Positions 33,854 to 42,574 of a stretch of DNA of 64,000 nucleotides are shown here, piece by piece (position 1 is the stretch's first letter; each line of letters starts with the position of its first letter). A program made the position numbers and the translations under genes. The DNA is from Pseudomonadaceae bacterium (GTDB lineage Bacteria > Pseudomonadota > Gammaproteobacteria > Pseudomonadales > Azotimanducaceae): positions 186,001 through 250,000 of the forward strand of contig JANSWO010000002.1 of assembly GCA_024743435.1 (NCBI GenBank). Reading direction: 5' to 3'. A model generated the notes under the pieces. It ran no database searches, was not told the origin of the DNA, and was given only the letters and a program-made list of their open reading frames with translations.

Positions 33854-34510
33854 TCAAACGATCTCGCCGGCGGCGACCTTACGTGCGTACTCTTCTGGGC
33901 TGATCAAACCGGCTCGATTAGCTCGCTGTTGATCAGATTCGCTGAGCACATCCTGGATGCCCTCTATTCGTTTCCAAAGCGCCAGCTCGCTCTCGCCGTT
34001 GTGGTCAGGCACGTACGGTGAAGCTTGGCTTGGCGTCATCTTGTGTACATAGCGGGGACAGTTCTGCCAAACGTGATCCAGTGTCAGCTCTATCGCGAGC
34101 TGGGCTCCGGGGTAGCTTGCGAGTAGTGGGCCGCTTTTGTGCACGGTTGCATCGCCACGAACCCGCAAACGCTGCGGGGTTTCGAAGTCAATGAACAGCA
34201 AGCCAGTCTTGCCGGAAGATTCCAGATTGCCGGCAGACATGAACATGCCGTTGCCGTCGTACAGCGGAAAGGTGAGCGTTGTCGAGTTGAGCACGCGGAC
34301 AAAACCAGGCTCGCCGCCTTTATAGGAACAGGACGGAAAACCCAACTCGTCCACTGTTGCGAGAAAGAACATATCGCGCGACTCAATGAACGCCCGGTGC
34401 TCGTTAGAGAACTCAGCTAGCGCGATGGTTGTCTCCATCCGAGCCGCGAGTGAGCTCGACTCGAATAGCTGTTGCAGCGCTTTCTGACTGTCGGTGTAGA
34501 AAGTTGTCAT
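33854..34510 (-). CDS. Pyridoxamine 5'-phosphate oxidase-fold flavoprotein, pigment locus
   Basis: 218 residues. FIESRDMFFLATVDELGFPSCSYKGGEPGFVRV is the FMN-binding split-barrel core of the PNPOx-like superfamily, with LTFPLYDGNGMFMSAGNLE and the C-terminal QNCPRYVHKM following. Cofactor FMN likely. Being the last gene of the chorismatase-to-MMPL unit and convergent with the halogenase, it could supply reduced flavin to that enzyme; this is inference. ATG 34510 leaves 4 bases to the MMPL stop. Confidence 0.85.
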   Translation of the reverse strand: MTTFYTDSQKALQQLFESSSLAARMETTIALAEFSNEHRAFIESRDMFFLATVDELGFPSCSYKGGEPGFVRVLNSTTLTFPLYDGNGMFMSAGNLESSGKTGLLFIDFETPQRLRVRGDATVHKSGPLLASYPGAQLAIELTLDHVWQNCPRYVHKMTPSQASPYVPDHNGESELALWKRIEGIQDVLSESDQQRANRAGLISPEEYARKVAAGEIV

Positions 34511-34514
34511 TGGT

Positions 34515-36764
34515 TTAACCCGAGCCTGTTGGAGTTGAGGAAGCCTGCCCCGGGCGCTGACCAAAGCGGGTTAGGATCCAGGCGATGGTCACACCCAGTG
34601 CAACGGTTAAGCCGATGCTGCGTAGAAGCGGAATGCTCGAGCAGGCTAATAGTGCGAATACGGTCAGGCTGGACGCTGCGCAAAGCGCCACTGCGTTCGC
34701 TGACTGGTTGGTGCTCTCGTTCTTGCTATGAAACAGGCCGTAGTCGAGCCCAAGTCCGGCAATCAGCGCGAGCGCAACGAGGGCGAAGAGGTTAAGGCCA
34801 CCAAGTACAAGTGCGCCAACAAACGCGCTGGCCGCGATAGCGGCGCCAGTACAGCCAGCGATCCATAGGCTGCGGGCGATCGCCCGGGTACCAGCCAGTA
34901 CGAAAGCGAGCATGGCGGCCAGCGCTAGCGCCAGAACGGTTACCAGGCTGGATCGAAAGCGCGAGACCATGTCCGTGGATGCGGATTTGAGATCAATCAG
35001 TTCGCCATCCGGAAAGGCTGAGAGAGAATCTGATACGCCTGATAACAGCACCAACGCAGTCCAAACGCCGTTGTCCGTGCGATACAGCATTGACGCCAGC
35101 AAGGGAGCCAGCTCATCAGAGCTGCCTACGTTTTCCTGCTGCAACCAATCCTGTCGCGAGGCTTCATTGTCGAGTGCCTGGCTGAACGGCTCGAAGCTAC
35201 TGTCGGTGAAAGGCAGATGCTCGAGAGCCTTCGTAATGGTGTCGCGTGAACGAGTCAGCTCCAGGACTCGGGCGCGACGCTCGGCCTGTCGCTGCAGGCT
35301 CGGCAGCAAGTCGCTCGCCAGCCGATAACCGTCAATCTCGTTGTTGCCTACCTTGTCATTGAGAGCTCCCTCCAGCGCTTCGCAGCGCCTTAGCAACCGT
35401 TGCAGATCCTCATCTCGTAGCACAACGAGACGCCGCAGATCTTCGCTACCAATCGTATTGCGTAACGCGCCATCGGCGGCCAGCCGTTCCGCGGGTAACG
35501 GCGTCAGCGCCGATAGATCGTCGTTGAAAGGCTCGAGGGTAAGTAGACCCAGCATGCTTACGGTGAGAACGATGAGCCATGGCGAGTGAATGAAGCGTCT
35601 GGGCTTGTGGTCCGGCTGGTCGGTGGTGTCGCTGGCGTGGGACGAAGCACCGTCAGCCATGCTCGAGTGCGCTGAGATTCCCTGGGCTAGCCAGGCGCTC
35701 ACGAGAGCGCTGACAGCGATTCCGCTGATCGCCATCACGCCAAGTTGCTGCAACCCGACTGATCCGGTCAGCAGGAAAGCGGAGTATCCAATGAGTGTTG
35801 AAGCCACGCCAATTCGAAGCGTGGGCCAAACACTGCGCGATAACGCCGCACCGGTCAGGCCCGAATGCCTGGCAACACTCAGCAGGTGCAGCGGGTGGTC
35901 GATGGCAACACCCAACAGCGTGAAGCCGAAAGCCAGCGTAATGCCATGGACGGAGTCGAACAGCCACGCAAGCGCCATGAGTGCACCTGCGGCGCCGGCG
36001 AACAATGGCGCGGCGGCAGCCAGCACAAAGTCTGCCCGGCGCAGGCGCCAGACGAGCAGCAGCAGTAGGGCGATACTGGCCAGGGCAGTGAAGACAATGG
36101 ATTCCGCCTGCACCGATGCCTGCAAGTCCACGCCGTAGACCGGGCTGCCGAACAGTTGTGCGTCAGCCAAATTGAGCTCGTGTAACACCGAGCGCAGCTC
36201 AGTCACGGCCTGTTGTTGGGCGTCTAGATCAAAAGCAGGCGCGCGGGTGCTGGCGAGAACGACGTCAGGGGGCAGGGCGCCGGTGCCTCCCAGACGTTCC
36301 AGAACAGCGACGGCGGCGAGGCTGGGGTCTGCCGCTATCAACTGCAGTGAGCTTGAATCATTCGCCACGGATAAATCCGCCAGCCTCGACTCGAATGCCC
36401 ATTGCCAGTCCGCAACGCTTTCCGGCAGGTCGGACAGCAGAAATCGGTTCTGCCAGATGAGTGGCGGTAGCGAATCAATTGAAGGCGTAGCAAATGTTGG
36501 CAGTACGCTACGAAAATGAGAGCTGGTCCGAAGTCGGTCGGCGAGCGTGCGAAGCGCGTCGGGTTTCGCTCCCGGCGCGTGCACAATGACGAGCTGACTG
36601 CCAGGGCCGGATCCCAGGCGGTCTGTGAGTACGGCTTCAGCGGTTGACGCAGGCTCGGGTAGAAAAAAAGCCAGATCGAAACTGATCACCAGGCGCGTGA
36701 GCGCCAGGAACAGCACGATCGCTGCCCCTCCGATGAGCAGAGCCAGGCGAGTTCTCAAACTCAT
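34515..36764 (-). CDS. MMPL/RND-type exporter, pigment locus
   Basis: About 749 residues with two repeats, each a long periplasmic loop after helix 1 and then a five-helix membrane block (residues about 235-370 and 590-740). The HGITLAFGFTLLGVAIDHPLHLL and LIAGLGLDYGLFHSKNE helices carry the proton-relay acidic residues of RND/MMPL pumps. Aryl-polyene and xanthomonadin loci encode one such exporter, thought to move the lipid conjugate off the inner membrane. ATG 36764 avoids overlap with the LolA-like gene. Confidence 0.9.
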   Translation of the reverse strand: MSLRTRLALLIGGAAIVLFLALTRLVISFDLAFFLPEPASTAEAVLTDRLGSGPGSQLVIVHAPGAKPDALRTLADRLRTSSHFRSVLPTFATPSIDSLPPLIWQNRFLLSDLPESVADWQWAFESRLADLSVANDSSSLQLIAADPSLAAVAVLERLGGTGALPPDVVLASTRAPAFDLDAQQQAVTELRSVLHELNLADAQLFGSPVYGVDLQASVQAESIVFTALASIALLLLLVWRLRRADFVLAAAAPLFAGAAGALMALAWLFDSVHGITLAFGFTLLGVAIDHPLHLLSVARHSGLTGAALSRSVWPTLRIGVASTLIGYSAFLLTGSVGLQQLGVMAISGIAVSALVSAWLAQGISAHSSMADGASSHASDTTDQPDHKPRRFIHSPWLIVLTVSMLGLLTLEPFNDDLSALTPLPAERLAADGALRNTIGSEDLRRLVVLRDEDLQRLLRRCEALEGALNDKVGNNEIDGYRLASDLLPSLQRQAERRARVLELTRSRDTITKALEHLPFTDSSFEPFSQALDNEASRQDWLQQENVGSSDELAPLLASMLYRTDNGVWTALVLLSGVSDSLSAFPDGELIDLKSASTDMVSRFRSSLVTVLALALAAMLAFVLAGTRAIARSLWIAGCTGAAIAASAFVGALVLGGLNLFALVALALIAGLGLDYGLFHSKNESTNQSANAVALCAASSLTVFALLACSSIPLLRSIGLTVALGVTIAWILTRFGQRPGQASSTPTGSG

Positions 36765-36771
36765 GACGTGC

Positions 36772-37386
36772 TCATGTGAGCGGAGTGCTCTGCAGAATGA
36801 TCTCCTGCCAGCGTTGATCACACTGATCGAGGAAAATGCTCGTCAGCACGCTGTTTTGCTCTTCACCCCGGCCATTGAGGCGCAAGGCGCATAGCCCGTC
36901 GATGGCCGTATTCGGTGTGAGTGCAATGGTCCAGTCGTCGCCGCGCGCGAGGCGCGGCGAGGCCGAAAAAGAGGCCAGTAGCGAGGCATGGTCACCGTTA
37001 ACGAGCGCGACCAGCGCCAACATGAGCGCATGTCCCGGCTTGTTTGTATCCAGTGTCATATTCAAGCGTTGCTCGCGTGGTCGGTTGCGGCCGGTTGCTG
37101 GACGACGCCTGACAAGGCTCACCTGGCGAGCGGAAAGCTCACGCCGTTCCCACCTCGGCTCGTCCAGCTCCATGATCAGCGTATAGCCGCCGTCTGAGTC
37201 TTGTTCGCGCCAAAGCTCCCCGGTTCGCTCAAGCGGGGTTACGAGTAACGCATTGCCAGTTCGCTCGAGGAAATCGATGACCGTGCCCTGCGGAAATTCC
37301 AGCCCCGACAGAGAAGAGGTTGCCGACTGAGCAAGGCTCAAAGGCCCGACGAATAAACACGCGGCGACAAGCAGTGGCGTAAGCAT
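36772..37386 (-). CDS. LolA-like outer-membrane carrier, pigment locus
   Basis: 204 residues with a signal peptide (MLTPLLVAACLFVGPLSLAQS), then LolA-like strands (FPQGTVIDFLERTGNALLVTP...GGYTLIMELDEPRW and NMTLDTNKPGHALMLALVALVNGD). Aryl-polyene loci usually encode such a protein immediately before an MMPL exporter; it likely shuttles the lipidic product across the periplasm. ATG 37386 lies 13 bases after the acyltransferase stop. Confidence 0.82.
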   Translation of the reverse strand: MLTPLLVAACLFVGPLSLAQSATSSLSGLEFPQGTVIDFLERTGNALLVTPLERTGELWREQDSDGGYTLIMELDEPRWERRELSARQVSLVRRRPATGRNRPREQRLNMTLDTNKPGHALMLALVALVNGDHASLLASFSASPRLARGDDWTIALTPNTAIDGLCALRLNGRGEEQNSVLTSIFLDQCDQRWQEIILQSTPLT

Positions 37387-37399
37387 GTGAACGCGCCTA

Positions 37400-38338
37400 C
37401 TACTTGCCACGGGCTTGGTCGCTCGGGCGTTGCGGTGGTTGCCAGAAATCATAGAAGTTAAACCAGGCCATTGGTGACGCCAGCACATGATGCTCGAGCC
37501 GGGATGAATAGTGACTGACCAATTTCGCAAGGTCCGCCTGGCGGGTTTTGCGGGCCAGACTCACACCTTTGCTGATGATCTCCAGGTGCACAACGTACTG
37601 CTGGCCATCGAAATGGCAAAAAGCCCCGATGATGGGGGCATTGAACAGGTTCGCGATCAGGTAGGGGCCGGTAGGAAAGGGTGCGGGGGAGCCAAGAAAA
37701 TTTGCGTTCATCGTCCGATCGCCGACTCTATGTCGGTCCGCGAGAAAGCCGACCCAATCACCACCTTTGAGCGCCTCTCCGATGGCCAACCCGAGTGCGA
37801 CACTGTCCTGGCTCGCATCGATAATGGAGTTGAACAGATCGGGTTGCAGGTCCTCGAGTAGCGACACCAGCCGCTGATTGACGGCTTTTTCAAGAACAAT
37901 CCGCAGATTCAGACCGCGAAGTTGCGGGCCAATGATCCGTGCGGCTTCAAAGGATCCCAGATGCGCGGCCAAAAAGATGCCGCTGCGCCCGCTCTCCGCC
38001 AGCTCAACCACGCCTTCATGTGCTTCGAAGGTGATGGGTATGTCGTCCGCCTGGTCGACGATAAAGAAGAATCGGTCAGCGGTTGCCCGGGCGAATGTCA
38101 GCATGTGCCGATAGACGTCGCGACGGCCCACATCGCGGCCAGTTGCCTTGGTCAGGAAGTCGGCGCTCGCATGGCGTTCGGGCCTGCGAGTGAGATAGAA
38201 GTAGCCGGTCACTGGCACCAGGATTAGATGCAGGACGCGGCGTCCGCACAGGCGTGCAATGAAAAGCAGTATTTTCAGCCCGGCTGAACTGCCGGCTTCA
38301 GGCCTTGCCTGCCAGTGCGCTTTGGCCTCCTTCTTCAT
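37400..38338 (-). CDS. LpxL/HtrB-type acyltransferase, pigment locus
   Basis: 312 residues of the lipid A biosynthesis acyltransferase family. FLAAHLGSFEAARI contains the H-x4-E catalytic motif, and WVGFLADRH plus FLGSPAPFPTGPYLIA match downstream family blocks. A membrane-proximal helix (KILLFIARLCGRRVLHLILVPVTGYFYLT) sits at the N-terminus. Expected role: attaching the aryl-polyenoyl chain to a lipid acceptor. Overlaps the ligase stop by four bases. Confidence 0.88.
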   Translation of the reverse strand: MKKEAKAHWQARPEAGSSAGLKILLFIARLCGRRVLHLILVPVTGYFYLTRRPERHASADFLTKATGRDVGRRDVYRHMLTFARATADRFFFIVDQADDIPITFEAHEGVVELAESGRSGIFLAAHLGSFEAARIIGPQLRGLNLRIVLEKAVNQRLVSLLEDLQPDLFNSIIDASQDSVALGLAIGEALKGGDWVGFLADRHRVGDRTMNANFLGSPAPFPTGPYLIANLFNAPIIGAFCHFDGQQYVVHLEIISKGVSLARKTRQADLAKLVSHYSSRLEHHVLASPMAWFNFYDFWQPPQRPSDQARGK

Positions 38339-39660
38339 TGTTTACCACGGTGCCGGTGGATCAGATCGCTAAGTTCCTGGGCTTGTAGTTTCCCGGTCGC
38401 GTTGCGCGGTAGCTCGTCAACCAATGTGATTGGTCGCGGCAGAAACGCCGGTTCAACATCAGCAGCGAGCTGACGTCGAATCTGCTGGCTCGTCAGTGTT
38501 TTTGTTACCGCGACGGCGGACAACCGATCTGTGTCCTGCAGGCCAACATCGCCACTTCGGTAGAATACGCCATCGTCTACGCCATCGATTTGCTGCAGCA
38601 GCATGTTCAGGCGTGCAAGTGAATCCCGTTTGCCACCGACTTTGACGATGTCCGTTGCGCGACCATCGAGACGGTAGCCGCTGCTGTGTTTGCTGAAGAT
38701 GTCGGCGAGCGCCACGGGTTGCGCCAACAGCGGGTGGCTGACTGTCAACGTTTGCGAGTTCTGCTGCAGGCTGAACGCATCGAAGAATCGCCAGAGATTG
38801 TTTTGGACTGTTCGCCGGCTGGCGAGCGATCCGATCTCACTGCAGCCGTAAATTTCAAGCAACTCGCAGTTCAGGCGCGCCTCGATCTCTGTGGCGAAGT
38901 TCTGATCGATCGGCGCAGTGGCGCAAACAGTCTTCGCGACGCTGATCTTGCGCGATGGAGTGGCCAGCAAAGCGCGCAGATGCACCGGCGTAGAAACCAA
39001 AATGGTATTTGGGGCGAATTGCTGAAGTAGCTTGATCAGATCGCCTGGGTAAAACGTGCTGCCGCAATAGAGTGCGAGCGGCGCTACTGTTGGCAGCAGG
39101 AGTGCCCATTCGAACCCGTACATATGCCAACTAGGGACGGTGGCGACCAGCGTATGCGATGCTTCCACGTTGAGAATGCCGGCATGTAGTTGCCGAAAAC
39201 TATCCAGCAAACGCCAGCTCTTGCGATGCGCGCTAGCTTGCCCCGTGCTTCCCGATGTAAATACGGTAACGCCGGCTTCCGGGTCGATCGTTGGCGTGTC
39301 GCTACGGCCATTGCCGGCCAGATCCCAGTAGATAGCTTCGCCATCGCGCGCATTCGAGTCGGTATGAACGGCCACGCAATCCGGATGCGCCTGTGTTAAC
39401 GCTGCAACCGAAGCGGCCTCCCGATTGCCCGGCAGTAGCGTCTCCTTGCCAGCGACGGCAGCAGCGAAGAGTAGAACCGTGAACTGGTATCGCTCGCTCG
39501 CCAGATTGACCAGGGTTGTGGCCTTCGGCAGTAGCGTTGCAACGTGGGCGACATCGGCGGCAAATTCATCGACGCGTACAGCGCGGCTCGCGAGCTGGCA
39601 AATCGTCTCTGATTCGCCTCGCATTAGCAGTGGAATGGCTTGCTGTTTAGCCAAGGTCAA
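38335..39660 (-). CDS. AMP-dependent acyl-ACP ligase, pigment locus
   Basis: 441 residues, adenylate-forming superfamily. The P-loop FTSGSTGQASAHRKS (134-148), YGCSEIGS and the A10 lysine in LPRNATGKLQ are present, so it should be catalytically complete though short for the family (500 or more). Flanked by an ACP and a chorismatase gene, it most likely activates a hydroxybenzoate and loads it onto the adjacent carrier as the polyene starter, as proposed for XanA2 in Xanthomonas. Confidence 0.9.
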   Translation of the reverse strand: MTLAKQQAIPLLMRGESETICQLASRAVRVDEFAADVAHVATLLPKATTLVNLASERYQFTVLLFAAAVAGKETLLPGNREAASVAALTQAHPDCVAVHTDSNARDGEAIYWDLAGNGRSDTPTIDPEAGVTVFTSGSTGQASAHRKSWRLLDSFRQLHAGILNVEASHTLVATVPSWHMYGFEWALLLPTVAPLALYCGSTFYPGDLIKLLQQFAPNTILVSTPVHLRALLATPSRKISVAKTVCATAPIDQNFATEIEARLNCELLEIYGCSEIGSLASRRTVQNNLWRFFDAFSLQQNSQTLTVSHPLLAQPVALADIFSKHSSGYRLDGRATDIVKVGGKRDSLARLNMLLQQIDGVDDGVFYRSGDVGLQDTDRLSAVAVTKTLTSQQIRRQLAADVEPAFLPRPITLVDELPRNATGKLQAQELSDLIHRHRGKQ

Positions 39661-39720
39661 CCGGCCCAGGTGTACTGGCGTGGGATGCTGCAGCTTATGA
39701 TCTGGGCTGCTCGCACTGGT

Positions 39721-39999
39721 TCACGTTGCGGACGCGCTCGCTTCTTTGCTGACGTGCGCCGTTAGGTTTGCCAGTGTTGCGAAGATCTCTTTCGTTGCTT
39801 CGTCTTCTGCCGATAGCTGTACGCCATACTCCTCGGCGATGGCCACTGCGATCTCCAGCGCATCGATGGAATCGAGGCCGAGCCCTTCTTCTTCGAACAT
39901 GATGGAATCCGGCTCGATCTCTGTGGGCGAGACGTCTTCTAAGTTGAGTACTTCAACAATCAGCTCAGCCATTTTCGTTTGTTCAGGGGTTTGTGCCAT
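39721..39999 (-). CDS. Acyl carrier protein 2, pigment locus
   Basis: 92 residues; Ser44 in GLGLDSIDALEI is the phosphopantetheine site. The FEEEGLGLDSIDALEIAVAIAEEYGV block is characteristic of the ACP next to aryl-polyene ligases. Likely receives the aryl starter. A 160-base gap without a gene separates it from the chorismatase gene upstream. Confidence 0.92.
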   Translation of the reverse strand: MAQTPEQTKMAELIVEVLNLEDVSPTEIEPDSIMFEEEGLGLDSIDALEIAVAIAEEYGVQLSAEDEATKEIFATLANLTAHVSKEASASAT

Positions 40000-40159
40000 G
40001 TTGCGGTGAGCCTGCGTGCTGGTGCCTGTGGTCGGGGCTACGCCCTAAGGCGCAGTGCGGTAGTCCGGCGCGGATTTTCAGGCATGCCGGCGCGCTTTTC
40101 AAATGCCCAATCCGGCGGCTGAGCAACTGCTCGATCCGGTCCGTAGTACTGGTTCGCCG

Positions 40160-41128
40160 TTAGTCGCCGGTGAACACCGCTTCAATTTCCATGACCAGCT
40201 CAGCGCGGCAGATATCGTTGGTCATGATGGCCGGTTCGGGCCAGGTCGGTAGAGCGTTGGCAAAAGCGCGTTCGGCGGCGTCGCGTTCAGCGGCTGTGCG
40301 TAGGTAGCAGCGACTGCGCAGGGGTTTGAAACGCTCGTGTGGAACGTCAGCGCTGCCAGTGACGCTCGTCAGCAGAGCGTCGATGTTGTGGGCAGTCTCC
40401 TGCATTTGGGCATCAAGTTCGCCGGCGTGGATGCTTTCATGCGCGACGATGCTCGCGGTGCCGGACAGCAGTAGCAGGCTGCCGGAGTTGGATTCCACGA
40501 TGCTGGCCCGGGCGAAGGAGGGACTTCTCGGCCCGTATTGGCGAGGGTAGTGGTAGGCGCTGACTTGTCGTGGATTTTCGAAGTGGGTGACCGAGATAGC
40601 ATCGGTTGCTGTCAGCAGACCAATGTGAAGTTTACCGTCTGCACAACCCACCGCGGTTGCGGCGGGCAGTGGAAAGTCTGCGTTCTCCAGTGCTTCTGCC
40701 CGGCCCCAGCAGAACTGTCGATATGCTTCACTGTCTGCGTCCGCTGGATCGGTCAGGTGGTTGATGTCGGGCACGTAGTTCCAAAATCGCACTGGCTGAG
40801 AATAACGAGAGCCTTCCACGTGACGGATCAGGTCCTGGTAGAGACGGCGCGTGGTGTCCCGCAAGCCGTCCGCCCCGTCTTTCGCGTCAATGTTTGCCTG
40901 GCAGCTCAGGAATTGGTATTCAGCGCCGCGCAGGCCAGTGAAGGCACCCGCTCGCACTGGCTCTACATCGCCCCCCACCAGCCAGGATTCGCCAACGGGG
41001 CCGCTTAAGTGAACGGTGGAGAGTAGGGCGTGATCGTTCGCGCAATCGGCAAACTCGAAGCTCAACAGACAGCTGCTCGCCTGTTCGGTATGGCTACCCG
41101 GTAGCCTGATGTCTGCGTTTGTGGGCAT
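40160..41128 (-). CDS. Chorismatase (FkbO/Hyg5/XanB2-like), pigment locus
   Basis: 322 residues. VRFWNYVPDINHL, YHYPRQYGPRSPSFARA and LSGTASIVAHES are the chorismatase signatures. The C-terminal DICRAELVMEIEAV has the Cys307-Arg308 and glutamates expected around the active site. These enzymes turn chorismate into 3- or 4-hydroxybenzoate plus pyruvate (XanB2, Hyg5) or a dihydrodiol (FkbO). Next to ligase and ACP genes, hydroxybenzoate supply for the pigment is the likely job. The exact product cannot be fixed from motifs alone. Confidence 0.9.
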   Translation of the reverse strand: MPTNADIRLPGSHTEQASSCLLSFEFADCANDHALLSTVHLSGPVGESWLVGGDVEPVRAGAFTGLRGAEYQFLSCQANIDAKDGADGLRDTTRRLYQDLIRHVEGSRYSQPVRFWNYVPDINHLTDPADADSEAYRQFCWGRAEALENADFPLPAATAVGCADGKLHIGLLTATDAISVTHFENPRQVSAYHYPRQYGPRSPSFARASIVESNSGSLLLLSGTASIVAHESIHAGELDAQMQETAHNIDALLTSVTGSADVPHERFKPLRSRCYLRTAAERDAAERAFANALPTWPEPAIMTNDICRAELVMEIEAVFTGD

Positions 41129-41304
41129 GCGCTACAAGGAAGCCTGGGCCGATGCGTCGTAAACTCCGAGCGTGTCGGAAGGCGAAGAAACTCGCTTACG
41201 GTGATGAATAACTGGATCGAGGGCGGCTCGGAGGTCTAGTCCAAGCGTGGGATCGATCGGGGGCGGATTCTAGACTAGCGGCGCGCCGGAGTCTCCTGTC
41301 GGCA

Positions 41305-41326
41305 CATCGCGTTTCGCAACGCGATG
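41305..41326. terminator. 9-bp perfect hairpin in a 311-base gene-free stretch
   Basis: CATCGCGTT-TCGC-AACGCGATG lies between the end of the dehydrogenase operon and the chorismatase start. There is no T-run. It may terminate the leftward dehydrogenase transcript Rho-dependently. The rest of 41129-41439 shows no coding frame or RNA gene that I can support; a promoter for the chorismatase unit must lie here. Confidence 0.45.
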
Positions 41327-41439
41327 GCTTGTTGCACCGCGGCTCGCCTGATCGGCAGACGCTGCGTCAGTGCGGCGACGGGCCGGGGAAGTGAGCGAGC
41401 ACCGGGCCGTCGAGCGACGACCCAATGCTCGTGCCGGCG

Positions 41440-42564
41440 TTACGCCGCAAACTGCTCGAGATGATGGTCGGCATTGCCGAATTGCGTGTCCAGCACGACC
41501 AACCGCTTGAAGAAATGACCGACGCGCAGCTCCTCGGTCATGCCCATGCCGCCGTGCAACTGAACCGCGTTTTCACCGATAAAGTAGCCGGCTTTGCCGA
41601 TGAGGTGTTTCAGCGCGTGAACGGTTCTATCCGCCGTGTCCGCGCCCTGAACCACTTCGAGCGTCGCCCGATAGAGCAGCGATTTGCACTGTTCGTACTC
41701 AACAAACATGTCCACCATGCGGTGCTGCAGAACCTGGAAATCGGACAACGCGTGATCGAATTGCTCACGCTCCTGGGTGTACTCGATCGTATCTTTGTAC
41801 AGGATTTCCATCGCGCCCAGAGCTTCTGCCGAGAGCGCAAGGATTGCGTCTCGAGCGACTGCTGAAAGGACATCGAAGCCGTTATCCGGCTCGCCAAGAA
41901 CGTTGCCGGCCGGCACCTCTACGTTGGTGAAAGTCACCTCGCCAGCACGCAGGCCATCCACGGTAGGAAAGTCATCGACGCTCACGCCGTCTGCGCTGGC
42001 ATCGACAAGTACCAGCGAGATGCCGTTCTTGTCCATCTGGCCGCCGGACGTGCGCACGCTGACAACAAAAGTATCCGCAGCGCCTGCACTGGGTACCATC
42101 GACTTGGCGCCATTGATCGTCAGGGTATCGCCCGACAGTTTGCCGGTCGTCGTAACGTCAAACAGGTCGAAGCGCGCCTGCTCTTCAGCGTAGGCCAGGG
42201 TCAAGCGTTTACTGCCGTCGATGACCGATGGCAGGTGCGCAGCCTTCTGCTCTTCCGAGCCAGCGCGAGCCAGCGCGTTGCCACCAAGAACGATGGACGC
42301 GAAAAACGGCTCCAGCACCAGGCCTTTGCCAAAGGCCTCCATCATGACCATCGTGTCGATCTGGTTGCCGCCGAAACCGCCATCGGCTTCGCTGAACGGC
42401 ATACCGAACCAGCCGAGCTCAGCCATTGTGTTCCAGTAATCGCTGCTGAAGCCCTCTTTTGAGTTTGCCAGCTTGATGCGGGTTTCGAGGTCGTAGTTGT
42501 CCTGGACAAACCGCTCGACGGATTCGCCAAGCAGCGTTTGCTCGTCGCTAAAGTTGAAATCCAT
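41440..42564 (-). CDS. Acyl-CoA dehydrogenase, small-subunit type
   Basis: 374 residues. Alpha domain with FSDEQTLLGESVERFVQDNY, beta domain with INGAKSMVPSAGAADTFVVS, and C-terminal ERQQF-like EYTQEREQFDHALSDFQVLQHRM and QLHGGMGMTEELRVGHFFKRL. GGAG upstream supports ATG 42564, 10 bases after the preceding dehydrogenase gene. Adjacent unlike dehydrogenases often form alpha2beta2 enzymes (PimC/PimD, steroid FadE pairs), so this is probably one half of a heteromer. Confidence 0.92.
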   Translation of the reverse strand: MDFNFSDEQTLLGESVERFVQDNYDLETRIKLANSKEGFSSDYWNTMAELGWFGMPFSEADGGFGGNQIDTMVMMEAFGKGLVLEPFFASIVLGGNALARAGSEEQKAAHLPSVIDGSKRLTLAYAEEQARFDLFDVTTTGKLSGDTLTINGAKSMVPSAGAADTFVVSVRTSGGQMDKNGISLVLVDASADGVSVDDFPTVDGLRAGEVTFTNVEVPAGNVLGEPDNGFDVLSAVARDAILALSAEALGAMEILYKDTIEYTQEREQFDHALSDFQVLQHRMVDMFVEYEQCKSLLYRATLEVVQGADTADRTVHALKHLIGKAGYFIGENAVQLHGGMGMTEELRVGHFFKRLVVLDTQFGNADHHLEQFAA

Positions 42565-42574
42565 AACTCTTCTC

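Noticed and set aside
40000-40159. Possible small gene between ACP2 and chorismatase
   Set aside because: No start with a ribosome-binding site and no coding-like frame.
41129-41439. tRNA or other structured RNA gene in the 311-base gap
   Set aside because: Only a nine-base hairpin is visible; no cloverleaf or CCA end.
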